Shown: positions 8,931-18,330, counted from the stretch's first letter. The stretch: DNA of 64,000 bases from Methanolobus chelungpuianus (GCF_024500045.1 NZ_JTEO01000004.1:62001-126000); one strand, 5' to 3'. Notes: generated by a model from the letters alone, not told the origin. Made by a program: numbers and translations.

Positions 8931-9506
8931 CTATAACGTTCCCTTGGTGCTCTTAATGCCCTGTCCTTCAATGACCGCTGCTCTTTTCAGGGCGTATGCG
9001 AAAGCCTTGAAGAGTGCCTCTATCTTGTGATGGTCATTGTCTCCGTAGACGCTTGCGTGCATGTTTATCTTTGCGTGCTGGACGATGGATTCGAAGAAAT
9101 GCCTGACCATCTGGGTGCTGAACTCCCCTACTTTTGGTGATACGAATGCCGCTTCAAGCACGAGGTAGCTGCGGCCTCCTATATCCAGGGCCACGCTTGC
9201 CATCGCCTCGTCCATGGGAATGCGGGCCTCGCCGAACCTGGCAATGCCTGCCTTGTTCTCAAGTGCTGTTGCTATGGCCTGTCCGAGGACAATGCCTGTA
9301 TCCTCAATGAGGTGGTGGTCGTCCACGATAAGATCGCCCTTTGCGTCAACAGCAAGGTCGAAACCGCTGTGTTTTGAGAATGCTGTGAGCATGTGATCAA
9401 AGAACCCTATGCCCGTACTGATGGTGGATGAACCTGTCCCGTCAAGCTTCAGCTCAATGCGGATATCGGTCTCAGCTGTCCTGCGTGAAATTTTAGCTTC
9501 TCTCAT
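8931..9506 (-). CDS. hisB: Imidazoleglycerol-phosphate dehydratase
   Basis: This enzyme catalyses the sixth step of histidine synthesis, dehydrating imidazoleglycerol phosphate to imidazoleacetol phosphate. The 191 residues are the normal length for a stand-alone HisB. Manganese-binding motifs are visible: [13 protein letters not shown] (about 34-46), [11 protein letters not shown] (about 62-72) and the second pair near [14 protein letters not shown] and [15 protein letters not shown]. It is the last gene of hisG-hisA-hisB, 41 bp after hisA. Confidence 0.96.
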   Translation of the reverse strand: MREAKISRRTAETDIRIELKLDGTGSSTISTGIGFFDHMLTAFSKHSGFDLAVDAKGDLIVDDHHLIEDTGIVLGQAIATALENKAGIARFGEARIPMDEAMASVALDIGGRSYLVLEAAFVSPKVGEFSTQMVRHFFESIVQHAKINMHASVYGDNDHHKIEALFKAFAYALKRAAVIEGQGIKSTKGTL

Positions 9507-9547
9507 GGGTGCACCTGTGGTATTTGCCTGGAAACGTCCTTATATCT

Positions 9548-10291
9548 TTAATTTATATCTTCATTAATAATATTTATCGCTTCTGCGAGCGTGAACTTGC
9601 CGGTGTACAGCGCACTTCCCACAACAACTGCCGAGGCGCCTGTTCTTTTGATGGCGATGAGGTCTGAGAGTCCCGTAACCCCTCCGGATGCGATCACGGG
9701 AATGTTTACTGATCTTACCAGCTCTTCGGTAGGTTTCGTATTGACTCCTTTCATAAGGCCTTCCGTGTCTATATTGGTGAAAAGCAGGCTTCCGGCCCCA
9801 AGCTCCTCAAACCTGGACCCCATCTCGACGGCAGTGTGTTCGGACTGCTTTTTCCAGCCTTCTATGGATATTTTCCCGTTCCTGGAATCAAGGGCGACGT
9901 TGACACGCTCGCTGCCGAAGGAGCCTGCCAGCTGCTTCACTAGGTCGGGATTCTTAATGGCAGCCGTACTGAGTATCACCCTGTCGACACCAAGTTCCAG
10001 CAGGCCTGCAGCATCCTCGAATGAACGGATGCCTCCGCCCACCTGGATGACCACGCCCATGGGCTTGCACTCCTTCACGATTCTCTCAATAATAGGAGCG
10101 TTATGGCGCTTGCCTTCTATGGCGCCGTCAAGGTCTATCAGGTGAAGGGTCCTTGCGCCCTGGGACACCCAGTCCTTTGCAACTGCCACCGGGTCGTCAA
10201 GGCTTACCAGCTCGCTGCCGGGCACGCCCTGCACCAGCTGTACACACTTGCCGTTCCTCATATCCACTGCAGGGATTATCTCAAAACTCAC
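9548..10291 (-). CDS. hisA: ProFAR isomerase, histidine biosynthesis
   Basis: HisA opens the ribose ring of ProFAR to form PRFAR. The 247-residue (beta/alpha)8 barrel has the expected signature at both halves: IIPAVDMRNGKCVQLVQG (about 5-22) with the catalytic Asp, and the phosphate-binding IQVGGGIRSFEDA (about 76-88) and VIASGGVTGLSDL. The start codon lies 9 bp after the hisG stop, so the genes are co-transcribed. Confidence 0.96.
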   Translation of the reverse strand: MSFEIIPAVDMRNGKCVQLVQGVPGSELVSLDDPVAVAKDWVSQGARTLHLIDLDGAIEGKRHNAPIIERIVKECKPMGVVIQVGGGIRSFEDAAGLLELGVDRVILSTAAIKNPDLVKQLAGSFGSERVNVALDSRNGKISIEGWKKQSEHTAVEMGSRFEELGAGSLLFTNIDTEGLMKGVNTKPTEELVRSVNIPVIASGGVTGLSDLIAIKRTGASAVVVGSALYTGKFTLAEAINIINEDIN

Positions 10292-10300
10292 GTTAATACC

Positions 10301-11155
10301 TCAGGGCATCATCCTTTCGATGGGCACGACCAGGATGTCCCTGGCTCCTGCTGCCTTAAGTTCGCCGACTGTTGCAAATATCGTGTCTGATCCGACCACT
10401 GCATGGACTGCAAGCATGGACTCGTCGGATTCCACCTTCATGACTGTAGGTCCGGCAAGCCCCGGGAGCACTTTCTTCACCTGTTCAAGGTATTCCGCAG
10501 GCACGTTCATCATCAGGTAGCGCTTGCCCTTGGCACGCAGCACGCTCTCGACTGCAGTCTTTATCTGTTCGATCTTGCCATCCTTCTGCATGCTTTTCCT
10601 GTTGGCTATCAGGTAGACCGATGAAGAGAACACCTTCTCGATCATCTTCAGATGGTTCGTGACAAGGGTGGTGCCCGAGCTTGAGATATCCACAATGGCA
10701 TCTGCAATGCCAACGTGAGGGGTCATCTCGCATGCCCCGCTTACCCTTATGATCTCTATCTTCACTCCTGCGTTGTCAAAGTACTTGCGGGTGATATTCG
10801 GGAAAACCGTCGCCACACGCATGCCTTCAAGTTGTTCTGCAGAGGATATGGGTGAGTCCTCAGGGACAGCGAGCACGAGGTTGGCGGCTCCGAACTTAAG
10901 GTCCAGCAGAACCTCTACCTTGGCATCGGTCTCGTTTATCAGGTCAAGCCCGGTGATACCCACATCTGCCGCACCGTCCTGGACATACTCGGGTATATCC
11001 GCAGCCCTTGCAAAAAGATATGTTATCTCAGGGTCCGTGGTTTTTGCAAAAAGCTTCCTTGTGCTGCCTTCAAGCACAGGCAGTCCCGCTTCCCTGAGCA
11101 GGCTGACCGTGGGGTCGTGCAGGCGTCCTTTATTAGGTATGGCAATACGTATCAT
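10301..11155 (-). CDS. hisG: ATP phosphoribosyltransferase (long form)
   Basis: HisG condenses ATP with PRPP in the first, feedback-controlled step of histidine synthesis. The protein starts MIRIAIPNKGRL at 11155. An AGAAGGA ribosome site lies just upstream, so a longer frame reaching 11242 is rejected. At 284 residues it is the long form, carrying the C-terminal ACT-like regulatory domain (about 200-284) and not needing HisZ. The phosphate-binding loop is visible in VDISSSGTTLVTNHL. It is first in the hisG-hisA-hisB operon and divergent from the AdoMet synthetase gene. Confidence 0.95.
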   Translation of the reverse strand: MIRIAIPNKGRLHDPTVSLLREAGLPVLEGSTRKLFAKTTDPEITYLFARAADIPEYVQDGAADVGITGLDLINETDAKVEVLLDLKFGAANLVLAVPEDSPISSAEQLEGMRVATVFPNITRKYFDNAGVKIEIIRVSGACEMTPHVGIADAIVDISSSGTTLVTNHLKMIEKVFSSSVYLIANRKSMQKDGKIEQIKTAVESVLRAKGKRYLMMNVPAEYLEQVKKVLPGLAGPTVMKVESDESMLAVHAVVGSDTIFATVGELKAAGARDILVVPIERMMP

Positions 11156-11466
11156 GTATGATCCTTCTGGTAAAAGTGAACGGCCGGACGTATGGCTTCG
11201 ATAGGTATCGATGAGCGATATTGCTGCCAGGATATCCGGCACTTATATGGATTGTTCTCTGAAAGTCCTTTATATGATATAGATTTCACGCTGACGGATG
11301 TATTATCCTATATTGCATATACGCATAATTAATTACTGAGAGTAATACGGATGGAGAGTTAATATTAAATAATACGTGGGTAGTTGATACAGAAAGAATA
11401 CTTAATTATCTGTCCGATTATCTATTCTTTCGCAGTGTGTTACTTAATTCACATGAGGATCAAAAA

Positions 11467-12663
11467 ATGATGCGTAATATCAATGTCGAACACCTGATAC
11501 AGACGCCTATTGAAAAGCAAAAGATCGAAATTGTGGAAAGGAAGGGTATTGGTCACCCTGACAGCATTTCTGATGGTCTTTCAGAGGCAGTGAGCCGTGC
11601 GCTATGTAAAGAGTACATTAAGAAGTGCGGCGTGGTCCTGCACCACAATACCGATGAGACGCAGATCGTGGCAGGCAGGTCAAGCCCGAAGTTCGGCGGC
11701 GGAGAGGTCATCCAGCCCATATACGCCCTGCTTGTGGGAAGGGCCACGAAGGAGTTCGAAGGTGTGGAGATCCCTGCTGAGGCAGTGGCTCTCTCAGCTG
11801 CAAGGGAATACATCCGCAGGAATATAGTCGACCTTGATCTTGAAAGGGACATGATAATCGACTGCAAGATGGGTACCGGCTCATCCGACCTCAGGGATGT
11901 CTTTAACAGGGCAAGGGTGCCCGTTGCAAACGACACATCCTTTGGTATCGGCCATGCTCCCTTCTCTGAGCTTGAACAGATCGTCTACGAGACCGAAAGG
12001 AAGCTCATCACGGACCTCAAGAAGAAGATACCGGGCATAGGGACCGACATCAAGGTAATGGGCCTCAGGGATGATAACGACATCACTCTTACCATATGCT
12101 GCGGAATGGTAGGTCGGCACATCGACGATATGGACCATTACATCAACCTGAAGGAGGAGATGATGGACTACGTAACGGACCTCGCCATGAAGCGTACCGA
12201 CAGGAATGTGTCTGCCTTCCTTAACACAGGCGACAATGAGAAATGCGGCTCGGTGTTCCTGACCGTAACAGGCACATCCGCGGAGATGGGTGACGATGGC
12301 TCGGTAGGACGCGGGAACCGCTGCAACGGCCTTATCACACCGGGCAGGCCCATGAGCATGGAGGCCACCAGCGGCAAGAACCCGATCAACCATATCGGCA
12401 AGATATATAACCCGCTGTCCACCCAGATGGCAAGGGATATAGTAAAGGCAGTGCCTGAGGTCCAGGACGTTTACATACGCCTGCTGTCCCAGATAGGCAA
12501 GCCAATAGACCAGCCCCTTGTGGCAAGTGCCCAGATCATTCCGGAAGACGGAGCGAACTTTGCATCCGTCAGGGCAGAGACCGAGGCTGTCATGGATGAG
12601 TGGCTGTCCAATATCACCAGGATCACCGATATGGTGAGCAAGGGTGAACTGGATACCTTCTAA
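11467..12663 (+). CDS. mat: Archaeal-type S-adenosylmethionine synthetase
   Basis: The enzyme makes S-adenosylmethionine from methionine and ATP. The 398-residue protein belongs to the archaeal family, which differs strongly from bacterial MetK. Diagnostic stretches include [20 protein letters not shown] (about 19-38), the catalytic [12 protein letters not shown] (about 161) and [20 protein letters not shown] (about 288). I chose the ATG at 11467 because GAGGAT precedes it at proper spacing and the family begins at this point. A GTG ten codons upstream is also in frame. About 220 bp of AT-rich sequence separate it from hisG. Confidence 0.95.
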   Translation: MMRNINVEHLIQTPIEKQKIEIVERKGIGHPDSISDGLSEAVSRALCKEYIKKCGVVLHHNTDETQIVAGRSSPKFGGGEVIQPIYALLVGRATKEFEGVEIPAEAVALSAAREYIRRNIVDLDLERDMIIDCKMGTGSSDLRDVFNRARVPVANDTSFGIGHAPFSELEQIVYETERKLITDLKKKIPGIGTDIKVMGLRDDNDITLTICCGMVGRHIDDMDHYINLKEEMMDYVTDLAMKRTDRNVSAFLNTGDNEKCGSVFLTVTGTSAEMGDDGSVGRGNRCNGLITPGRPMSMEATSGKNPINHIGKIYNPLSTQMARDIVKAVPEVQDVYIRLLSQIGKPIDQPLVASAQIIPEDGANFASVRAETEAVMDEWLSNITRITDMVSKGELDTF

Positions 12664-12905
12664 CCCTGTCAGGTTAATTACCCGTATATCAGAAGGCACT
12701 TCAGCAGAGGTGCCCTACGATACTTCTTTTTTGATTGCGTATCTTAATGCTGAAGCCCTTATTGCTTTTTGGCTTTCCTGTATCTGTGCAGGTTCCGTGC
12801 CTTCCCGGAATCCCATGGCCTTTGCGGCGAAAGAGATAAGTATTATTATGCGTATTGGAGTGTTACATCGCACGGCACTGCCGTGACGTTGCATGGTTTG
12901 CAGGA

Positions 12906-13015
12906 CCCGCCTTAACTCAGTGGTAGAGTGCGCGGCTGTAGTATGGTTCATGTGATTCGCTCACACATACCGCGCAGGCACCGCGATGCCCCCGGTTCGA
13001 GTCTGGGAGGCGGGA
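12906..13015 (+). tRNA. tRNA-Tyr (GUA) with a 38-nt intron
   Basis: Acceptor stem CCCGCCT/AGGCGGG (12906-12912, 13008-13014), discriminator A at 13015, C1-G72 pair as in archaeal tRNA-Tyr, D stem ACTC/GAGT, anticodon stem CGCGG (12931-12935)/CCGCG (12981-12985), T stem CCCGG/CTGGG with loop TTCGAGT. The anticodon GTA is at 12938-12940. The spliced form has a normal 5-nt variable loop only if 12942-12979 is removed, placing the intron at the usual archaeal site after position 37. A bulge-helix-bulge can be drawn with CTGT (12936-12939) pairing GCAG (12974-12977). No CCA is encoded. Confidence 0.88.
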
Positions 13016-13088
13016 CTTCCAAAACCAGACAAAGGTTTATATGCTAAGAATCCCATGTAAGGGTGCTCAAAAGCGATAACCTCCGCGT

Positions 13089-13161
13089 GTCCGAATAGTG
13101 TAGAGGCCTATCATGAAGCCCTGTCGAGGCTTCGACCCGGGTTCGAATCCCGGTTCGGGCG
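13089..13161 (+). tRNA. tRNA-Asp (GUC)
   Basis: Cloverleaf elements: acceptor GTCCGAA/TTCGGGC, anticodon stem AAGCC/GGCTT with loop CTGTCGA giving anticodon GTC, T stem CCGGG/CCCGG with loop TTCGAAT, discriminator G at 13161. No CCA is encoded. It lies 73 bp after tRNA-Tyr and is followed by a hairpin terminator. Confidence 0.95.
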
Positions 13162-13171
13162 CTAAACCTCA

Positions 13172-13208
13172 AATCCCGGCTTGTCCGGGATTGATTTTCT
13201 TCTTTTTT
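13172..13208 (+). terminator. Hairpin terminator after the tRNA pair
   Basis: AATCCCGG (13172-13179) pairs perfectly with CCGGGATT (13185-13192) across a 5-nt loop, and a T-rich run follows to 13208. It probably ends the tRNA-Tyr/tRNA-Asp transcript. Confidence 0.6.
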
Positions 13209-13357
13209 AGCAAGAGCTAAACTTTTAATTTGAACTAACTTTGTAATCCGGATTGTGGCATCTCTGCAGGCATTATGGTACGGTGCGCTATATCTTCTCA
13301 TTACAGGACCAAAATTCGATAGATATTTATCTCATACTCCCTGACTAAAAATGTAGT

Positions 13358-13389
13358 ACTTCTCTAAATAAGATAACATGAAGAGAAGT
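13358..13389 (+). repeat. 8-bp inverted repeat before the SRPBCC gene
   Basis: ACTTCTCT (13358-13365) and AGAGAAGT (13382-13389) are perfect complements separated by 16 bp, ending 53 bp before the start codon at 13443. It could be an operator or a leader hairpin. Confidence 0.35.
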
Positions 13390-13442
13390 GGAATCGAAGG
13401 TCAACGGAAATTTGAAATTCAACCATGGGAGGAGAGGGTAGA

Positions 13443-13904
13443 ATGCGCAAACTGCATTATTCGATTGTTATCAATGCACCAAAGGAAAAAGTATGGAACA
13501 CTATGCTTAATCAGGATTCCTACAGGCTATGGACGGAGGTATTCGGACCCGGTTCACAATACGCAGGTGACTGGAGCAAAGGAAGCAAGATGCTTTTCCT
13601 TGCACCCGATGAAACAGGTGCTGGGTCCGGCATGGTGAGTCGGATAAAAGAGAACCGGCCATACGAGTACATATCCATAGAGCATATCGGCATTGTTCAG
13701 GGTGGAAAAGAATACACTTCAGGTGAAGCAGTGAAGGAATGGGCCGGCGCGCTTGAGAATTACACCTTTAGGGAAATGGACGGCAGAACCGAAGTAATGG
13801 TAGATGTGGATACGGCAGAGGAGGAGTACGAGGAGATGTTCCAAACTACCTGGCCCAAAGCACTGCAAAAGCTCAAGGAGCTTGCGGAGAAAGAGGCAAG
13901 CTGA
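13443..13904 (+). CDS. SRPBCC-fold protein (AHSA1/polyketide-cyclase type)
   Basis: The 153-residue protein starts MRKLHYSIVINAPKEKVWN, the usual opening of START/SRPBCC small-ligand-binding proteins: a strand followed by the APxxxVW helix. Later strands include GSGMVSRIKENRPYEYISIE and a C-terminal long helix (WPKALQKLKELAEKE). I prefer the ATG at 13443 because GGAGGAGAG lies upstream. In-frame starts further upstream encode no family sequence. The ligand is unknown. It stands alone between the tRNAs and a convergent regulator gene. Confidence 0.75.
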   Translation: MRKLHYSIVINAPKEKVWNTMLNQDSYRLWTEVFGPGSQYAGDWSKGSKMLFLAPDETGAGSGMVSRIKENRPYEYISIEHIGIVQGGKEYTSGEAVKEWAGALENYTFREMDGRTEVMVDVDTAEEEYEEMFQTTWPKALQKLKELAEKEAS

Positions 13905-14084
13905 AATTTCAATGCCGTTAAAACATTGTTTATTAACAAAAGATAGTATTATTCGTAAGATTAAGAACGGTTTATCTTATATAATGAAAAAACCTACTTA
14001 CTATTGCGGGTTGTGGGGAAAATGAACCGCAAGGGAGTGGAGTAGCAGAGAGATGTTGGGGGACATCCCGGATTCGTAAGGAGG

Positions 14085-14121
14085 GAGGCGCCTTAAAGCG
14101 TGGTGGTTTGTCCGGCGCCTC
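14085..14121. terminator. GC-rich hairpin between convergent genes
   Basis: GAGGCGCC (14085-14092) pairs with GGCGCCTC (14114-14121) around a 21-nt loop. It lies between the SRPBCC gene and the oppositely oriented DUF1724 regulator, so it may act as a shared terminator. The surrounding 240 bp (13905-14144) hold no protein gene that I can support. Confidence 0.4.
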
Positions 14122-14144
14122 ACCCTGCCTTTTAGAACAGGATC

Positions 14145-14945
14145 TTACTGTTCGACTGGTATCCTTATATCGTTTATCGGTACTGCTTCCTTCAACAGGT
14201 ATTCAAACAGCTCTTTGGCCCATTCATGCGCGCCGGGGTCAAAGCACTCGACCTGGGTACTATCGGGGCTTCCATCATTCTTGAGCAAGCGCAGCAGAAC
14301 ACTGTGATCGTTATATGTGAAACCCAAAAAGTCCATTCCAGGACAGACATACATGTGAAAGAGCTTGTTCTCCATTAATCGTGTAAGCTCTTCCCGGCCG
14401 CTGCCTATCATCTTCTCGAGTACGCTGCTGGTCGCTATATAATGAACAGCTGTTCCGTTTTTGACCATCCTGGAAAGGACCGAAGACATGTCCGTATGGT
14501 AATACGCACAAGCTGTGTGGTAGGACCCGGACCTGTAACCCGCTTCAATGATCTTTTGATTAAGCTCAAATGACTCTGTAAGGGGGGGTTTTACGATGCT
14601 GTGTTCGCCAAGTTCCGTTATTCTTTTCAGGAGATGTGGCGGGAGGAAGTCCAGCTTGTGAGTTCCCCAATAGTCGTCCTCTCCATTAAAGAATGAGACG
14701 CTGTCCATGAGAGGAATCATTTCATTAACTATCAGTTTTCCGATAGTCGTCAGTTCACAGGCATCCTTCTGGTGAATGATGAGATGATGTTTCTCCAGTA
14801 TCCTCATCTGTGGAAGTAAGACCTGTCTTGTCGTATTAACGTGACAGAGTATTTCCTCCATTTCCCTGGGACCGTCTTTCAACAACAATAACACACTTCT
14901 TCTCTTCTCAGAAGCAAATATGACATCAAGTAACGGTTTGTTCAT
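14145..14945 (-). CDS. HTH/DUF1724 (methanogen-type) transcriptional regulator
   Basis: The 266-residue protein has an N-terminal winged helix (FASEKRRSVLLLLKDGPREM, about 10-29, then ILCHVNTTRQVLLPQMRILEKHHLI) and a C-terminal DUF1724 domain running from about residue 120 to the end, with NGTAVHYIATSSVLEKMI, MYVCPGMDFLGFTYNDHSV and AHEWAKELFEYLL as recognisable parts. This two-domain family is abundant in Methanosarcinales, where members regulate methyltransferase genes. No methyltransferase lies nearby, so the target here is unknown. Confidence 0.85.
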   Translation of the reverse strand: MNKPLLDVIFASEKRRSVLLLLKDGPREMEEILCHVNTTRQVLLPQMRILEKHHLIIHQKDACELTTIGKLIVNEMIPLMDSVSFFNGEDDYWGTHKLDFLPPHLLKRITELGEHSIVKPPLTESFELNQKIIEAGYRSGSYHTACAYYHTDMSSVLSRMVKNGTAVHYIATSSVLEKMIGSGREELTRLMENKLFHMYVCPGMDFLGFTYNDHSVLLRLLKNDGSPDSTQVECFDPGAHEWAKELFEYLLKEAVPINDIRIPVEQ

Positions 14946-15247
14946 GTGTGGTACATCCTATTCAGCAGTATCTATTAACTATTATCACTTATGAACTATA
15001 TTTAATCGGTATTACTAACTAAGATGCTGATACTGGGAGGATGGAAATACTGCTATTTATATCAATTCCTTTGTAATGGTCCGGATATTCTTACTAAGTC
15101 AGCTTCTAAGTATGCTTGCTACATTATGTTCCAGGCAGCAAGAGAGGCTCATGGGCAGCATTGCGGAGAAAAGCGGATTCTCTTTAAAAATGTACCTGAT
15201 CCGCACAGAATATGGCGGCAGGGTCTGAGGCCCCGCCAATTCCCGTT
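14946..15247. other. Intergenic region of about 300 bp
   Basis: This stretch holds the probable promoter of the minus-strand DUF1724 regulator, with an AT-rich TATA-like element around 14995-15005 read on the minus strand. On the right, CCCG (15243-15246) and CGGG (15254-15257) form a short stem near the end of the next minus-strand gene. I see no convincing gene. Confidence 0.35.
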
Positions 15248-15502
15248 CTAATCGGGATATACACGTTCCATTATCTCATCCAGGATGGAGTGGTCGGCCC
15301 CAAGGACGAACATGGCCTGGTAGAGGCCGACGACCCTATCCTTGTAACTTTCCATATCCTCTATCTCCCCATTATCATGCTTCTGGCGGACCATGTATAC
15401 GTTGTCAATAAAGCTCTTGCATATCTCTCTTGTTTTCTCGTCCGGATTCTCGAACATCCCGATACATGTCCTTATATCCCTGTCAGACTCTTCTTTATCC
15501 AT
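15248..15502 (-). CDS. Small acidic helical protein of unknown function
   Basis: The 84-residue protein is rich in Glu and Asp and is predicted to be helical throughout (for example EKTREICKSFIDNVYMVRQ). A strong ribosome site (GGGGGTG, 5 nt before the ATG) supports translation. I recognise no family. Confidence 0.6.
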   Translation of the reverse strand: MDKEESDRDIRTCIGMFENPDEKTREICKSFIDNVYMVRQKHDNGEIEDMESYKDRVVGLYQAMFVLGADHSILDEIMERVYPD

Positions 15503-15675
15503 GCTGCACCCCCGGCGGGAACCATACCCGTTGTTCCCATAAATGATATGAGTTCATTTTACAAGAGGGTTACAGTCAGACACACTACTGCCTGCTTTCT
15601 GTAAAGAATCCGCCTGACACTGCACAAACTACATTAATACTGAAGACTACATTATTGAAAAACAGGAGGCACTTT

Positions 15676-16101
15676 TTGGGCGACATATTGAAAGTTCTTG
15701 CTATATCCTTTTTGATCCTGGCAGCGATAACGGCTGCAGGCAACTACTACTACGGGGCCGGAGGCTGCATGCAGGTCATCAGTGTGAGTGAAAGCAGCAT
15801 GGGCAATGACAGGTTCATAGCTGTCACAAATGCTTACGATGACCGGCTGGAGTTCAGCTATGTTCTGCGTGAAGCTGCAATGGATGGTGATTATTATATT
15901 ACCTACACCATCACAGTCGACGGCAACACCCTGGAGTCCTCCGGCAGGCAGTTACGTGAAAATGTAACGGTTGAGGAGCCCGTGATGATCACTATCCTTC
16001 GGCAGAGTTCTTCCTTGTACGAAATAGAAATGCTCATAGAGGACATGCAGGGAAATGCCGTACACAGAAGCACCATAAGGATAGGTCCGCAGGCTCAGTG
16101 A
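15676..16101 (+). CDS. Membrane-anchored small exported protein, unknown function
   Basis: I place the start at TTG 15676 because AGGAGG lies 6 nt before it. A TTG seven codons upstream has no ribosome site. The 141-residue product begins GDILKVLAISFLILAAITAAG, a single membrane helix. It is followed by an ectodomain of about 115 residues rich in beta-strand patterns (YYITYTITVDGNTLESS, EEPVMITILRQSSSLYEIE). This resembles secreted immunoglobulin-like or pilin-accessory proteins, but I recognise no family. It stands alone, followed by a proline-peptidase gene. Confidence 0.6.
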   Translation: MGDILKVLAISFLILAAITAAGNYYYGAGGCMQVISVSESSMGNDRFIAVTNAYDDRLEFSYVLREAAMDGDYYITYTITVDGNTLESSGRQLRENVTVEEPVMITILRQSSSLYEIEMLIEDMQGNAVHRSTIRIGPQAQ

Positions 16102-16202
16102 AAAGCAGAATTATGGTTCTTATCTTTCCGGGTTTGAGGCGGGATATTCCTTCCGGACAACCTTAACAACAATTTTGTACTAGCAGATACAAGATAATCA
16201 GC

Positions 16203-17378
16203 ATGAAGACCGGAAAGAACGTACTTGATATCACTGAGACTCTCAGGGCCCACAGGTCCGATGCCTTCCTGATCGTAGGGAACTCGAATAACCCGGACAT
16301 CTTTTATTCCACTCATTTCTTTGCCTCCGACGCATACGCCTATGTGCAGACAAAGGATGCTGCAGAGGTCATTCTCGTATCCGATATGGAGCGCACACGG
16401 GCGGAGAAGGAGTCCCGGGTTCCCAGAGTGCGCACCCTTCAGGATTACGGCTACCGCGACAAGATAAAAGCAAGGGGAGACCCCGCACTTGCATATTGCG
16501 ACTGCCTGGCCCAGATGTTCCAGGAACTGGGGGTTCGCAGGATAGCCGTGCCCCGCGATTTCCCATATCATATAGCCCAGGTCCTCAAGGAGGAAGGTTT
16601 TGCATTCGAGGCTGTCAAAAGCCCGTTCCAGCAGCTGCGCGCCAGGAAAAATGCAGAAGAGATCGAGAAGGTCAGGAAGGCCCAGGATGCATGCAACCTT
16701 GCCATGAAAGCAGCAGTGGAGATGATCCACAAGTCTGAGATTGTCAACGGGCATCTCAACTACCACGGATATGACCTGACCGCCGAAAAAGTGCGTGCAG
16801 CCATAGACCTCACGCTCATCGAGCATGGCTGCGAGGCCGAGGGCACGATCGTTGCCTGCGGGAAAGGCTCGGCCAATCCCCACTGGGAAGGTTCAGGCCT
16901 GATTATGGCGGATGAGCCCGTAGTCATTGACATTTTCCCCCGCAACAAGCGCGACAGGTATTTTGCGGACATGTCCCGCACAGTGCTCAAAGGCAAATCC
17001 CCTGAAAGGCTTGAGGATATGTACAAGGCTGTCCTTGAGGCACAGGAGGAGGCCATAGCAATGGTCAGGCCGGGTGTCCTCTGCAGCGACATACACAACA
17101 GGGTATGTGAGATATTCGGGGAGAAAGGGTATGCAACATACAAGAGCGGATCCAGTGTAGGTTTCATCCACTCTACCGGTCACGGTGTGGGTCTTGAGAT
17201 ACACGAGGCTCCCTCCGTGGGAGAGCGCGAGGTGGCACTTGAGGAAGGTAATATCATCACCATTGAGCCCGGCCTGTACTATCCGGACATCGGCGGCATC
17301 CGCCTGGAGGACCTTATCCTCGTTACAGCTGACGGGCACGAGAACCTGACAGAGATGGAAAAGCGCTTCGCGGTATGA
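16203..17378 (+). CDS. M24 family Xaa-Pro peptidase (creatinase-like)
   Basis: The 391-residue protein has the two-domain M24 layout: an N-terminal creatinase-like domain (1-150) and a pita-bread catalytic domain. Metal ligands are visible: Asp in VVIDIFPRNK (about 240), Asp in YFADMSRT (about 251), His in STGHGVGLEIHE (about 324), Glu in ITIEPGLYYP (about 357) and Glu in GIRLEDLIL (about 371). It should remove an N-terminal residue before proline. A methionine aminopeptidase of the same superfamily follows 41 bp later. Confidence 0.88.
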   Translation: MKTGKNVLDITETLRAHRSDAFLIVGNSNNPDIFYSTHFFASDAYAYVQTKDAAEVILVSDMERTRAEKESRVPRVRTLQDYGYRDKIKARGDPALAYCDCLAQMFQELGVRRIAVPRDFPYHIAQVLKEEGFAFEAVKSPFQQLRARKNAEEIEKVRKAQDACNLAMKAAVEMIHKSEIVNGHLNYHGYDLTAEKVRAAIDLTLIEHGCEAEGTIVACGKGSANPHWEGSGLIMADEPVVIDIFPRNKRDRYFADMSRTVLKGKSPERLEDMYKAVLEAQEEAIAMVRPGVLCSDIHNRVCEIFGEKGYATYKSGSSVGFIHSTGHGVGLEIHEAPSVGEREVALEEGNIITIEPGLYYPDIGGIRLEDLILVTADGHENLTEMEKRFAV

Positions 17379-17419
17379 TCCGCAAAAAGTTTATTTTATT
17401 TAAGGACAGGAGATAGCAT

Positions 17420-18316
17420 ATGAAAGAAGGACCCAGGATGACGGATGAGATAGTTGAGAAATACTTCAGCGCAGGCAGGATACTCTCGCAGGTAAGGAGT
17501 GAGGCAAAGGACAGGATAAAGGTCGGCGCCAGCATGCTGGAAGTGGCCGAGTTCGTGGAGAACCGCGCGGTCGAGCTGGGAGCCGATGGCTCGGCTTTCC
17601 CCTGCAATCTCTCCCGCAATGACGAGGCTGCGCATGCAACTCCCCTGCCGGGAGATGAGACCCTCTTCGGGGAGGATGTCGTAAAGCTCGACCTTGGTGT
17701 CCATGTTGATGGCTACATCGCAGACTCAGCCATAACCGTGGACCTGACCGGCAGGTACGGCGACCTTGTAAAAGCATCCGAGGCAGGCTTGGATGCTGCC
17801 ATCGATACTGTAAAGAACGGCGTCACCACCGCAGAGATCGGCGCTGCCATAGAGGATGCCATCACATCATACGGCTTCAAACCCATAGGCAATCTCACAG
17901 GTCATGGCGTGGCCCGATATATTCCCCATGCTCCTCCCAGCGTTCCAAACCGCAGGATCGGGGGCGGTTCCGTACTGCACACCGGCGATGTCATTGCTAT
18001 CGAGCCTTTTGCAACAGACGGCGCAGGCAAGGTGTTTGACGGCAGTCTCACGGAGATCTTCCAGGTGATACGCAGCAAGCCTGTAAGGTTGCCTGCTGTC
18101 AGGCAATTGCTCAAGGACCTGGAACCATACAGGACACTGCCCTTTGCAAGAAGGTGGCTGAAGGGTGATAAGATCGAGTATTCCCTGCTCCAGCTTGAGA
18201 AGGCAGGTATCATCCACTCCTTCCCGGTGCTCAAGGAAGCAGCGGGCGGAATGGTCTCCCAGACCGAGCACACGCTCATAGTGACAGAGGACGGGTGCCA
18301 TATAACGACAAAGTGA
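17420..18316 (+). CDS. map: Methionine aminopeptidase, type II (archaeal)
   Basis: The enzyme removes the initiator methionine from new proteins. The 298-residue chain has the M24 metal ligands: Asp in VVKLDLGVHVDGYIADSAIT (about 92 and 103), His in GNLTGHGVARYIPH (about 161), Glu in VIAIEPFATDG (about 195) and Glu in TEHTLIVTEDG (about 286). The insertion of about 60 residues before the last motif (KPVRLPAVRQLLKDLEPY) marks type II. ATG at 17420 has GGAG upstream. The ATG six codons later is also preceded by a plausible site. Confidence 0.95.
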   Translation: MKEGPRMTDEIVEKYFSAGRILSQVRSEAKDRIKVGASMLEVAEFVENRAVELGADGSAFPCNLSRNDEAAHATPLPGDETLFGEDVVKLDLGVHVDGYIADSAITVDLTGRYGDLVKASEAGLDAAIDTVKNGVTTAEIGAAIEDAITSYGFKPIGNLTGHGVARYIPHAPPSVPNRRIGGGSVLHTGDVIAIEPFATDGAGKVFDGSLTEIFQVIRSKPVRLPAVRQLLKDLEPYRTLPFARRWLKGDKIEYSLLQLEKAGIIHSFPVLKEAAGGMVSQTEHTLIVTEDGCHITTK

Positions 18317-18330
18317 GCGGTACCGATAAC

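Noticed and set aside
11156-11242. Longer HisG start
   Set aside because: The extra 29 residues have no family match, and AGAAGGA precedes the internal ATG at 11155.
11243-11466. SAM-responsive riboswitch before the AdoMet synthetase gene
   Set aside because: The spacer is AT-rich with no stable multi-helix structure or known SAM-riboswitch core.
12969-13015. tRNA with a long variable arm (Leu/Ser class) at the tRNA-Tyr locus
   Set aside because: Choosing the first ACCGCG as 3' exon gives a 16-nt variable arm with a GTA anticodon, which is inconsistent. The second copy gives a normal class I tRNA-Tyr.
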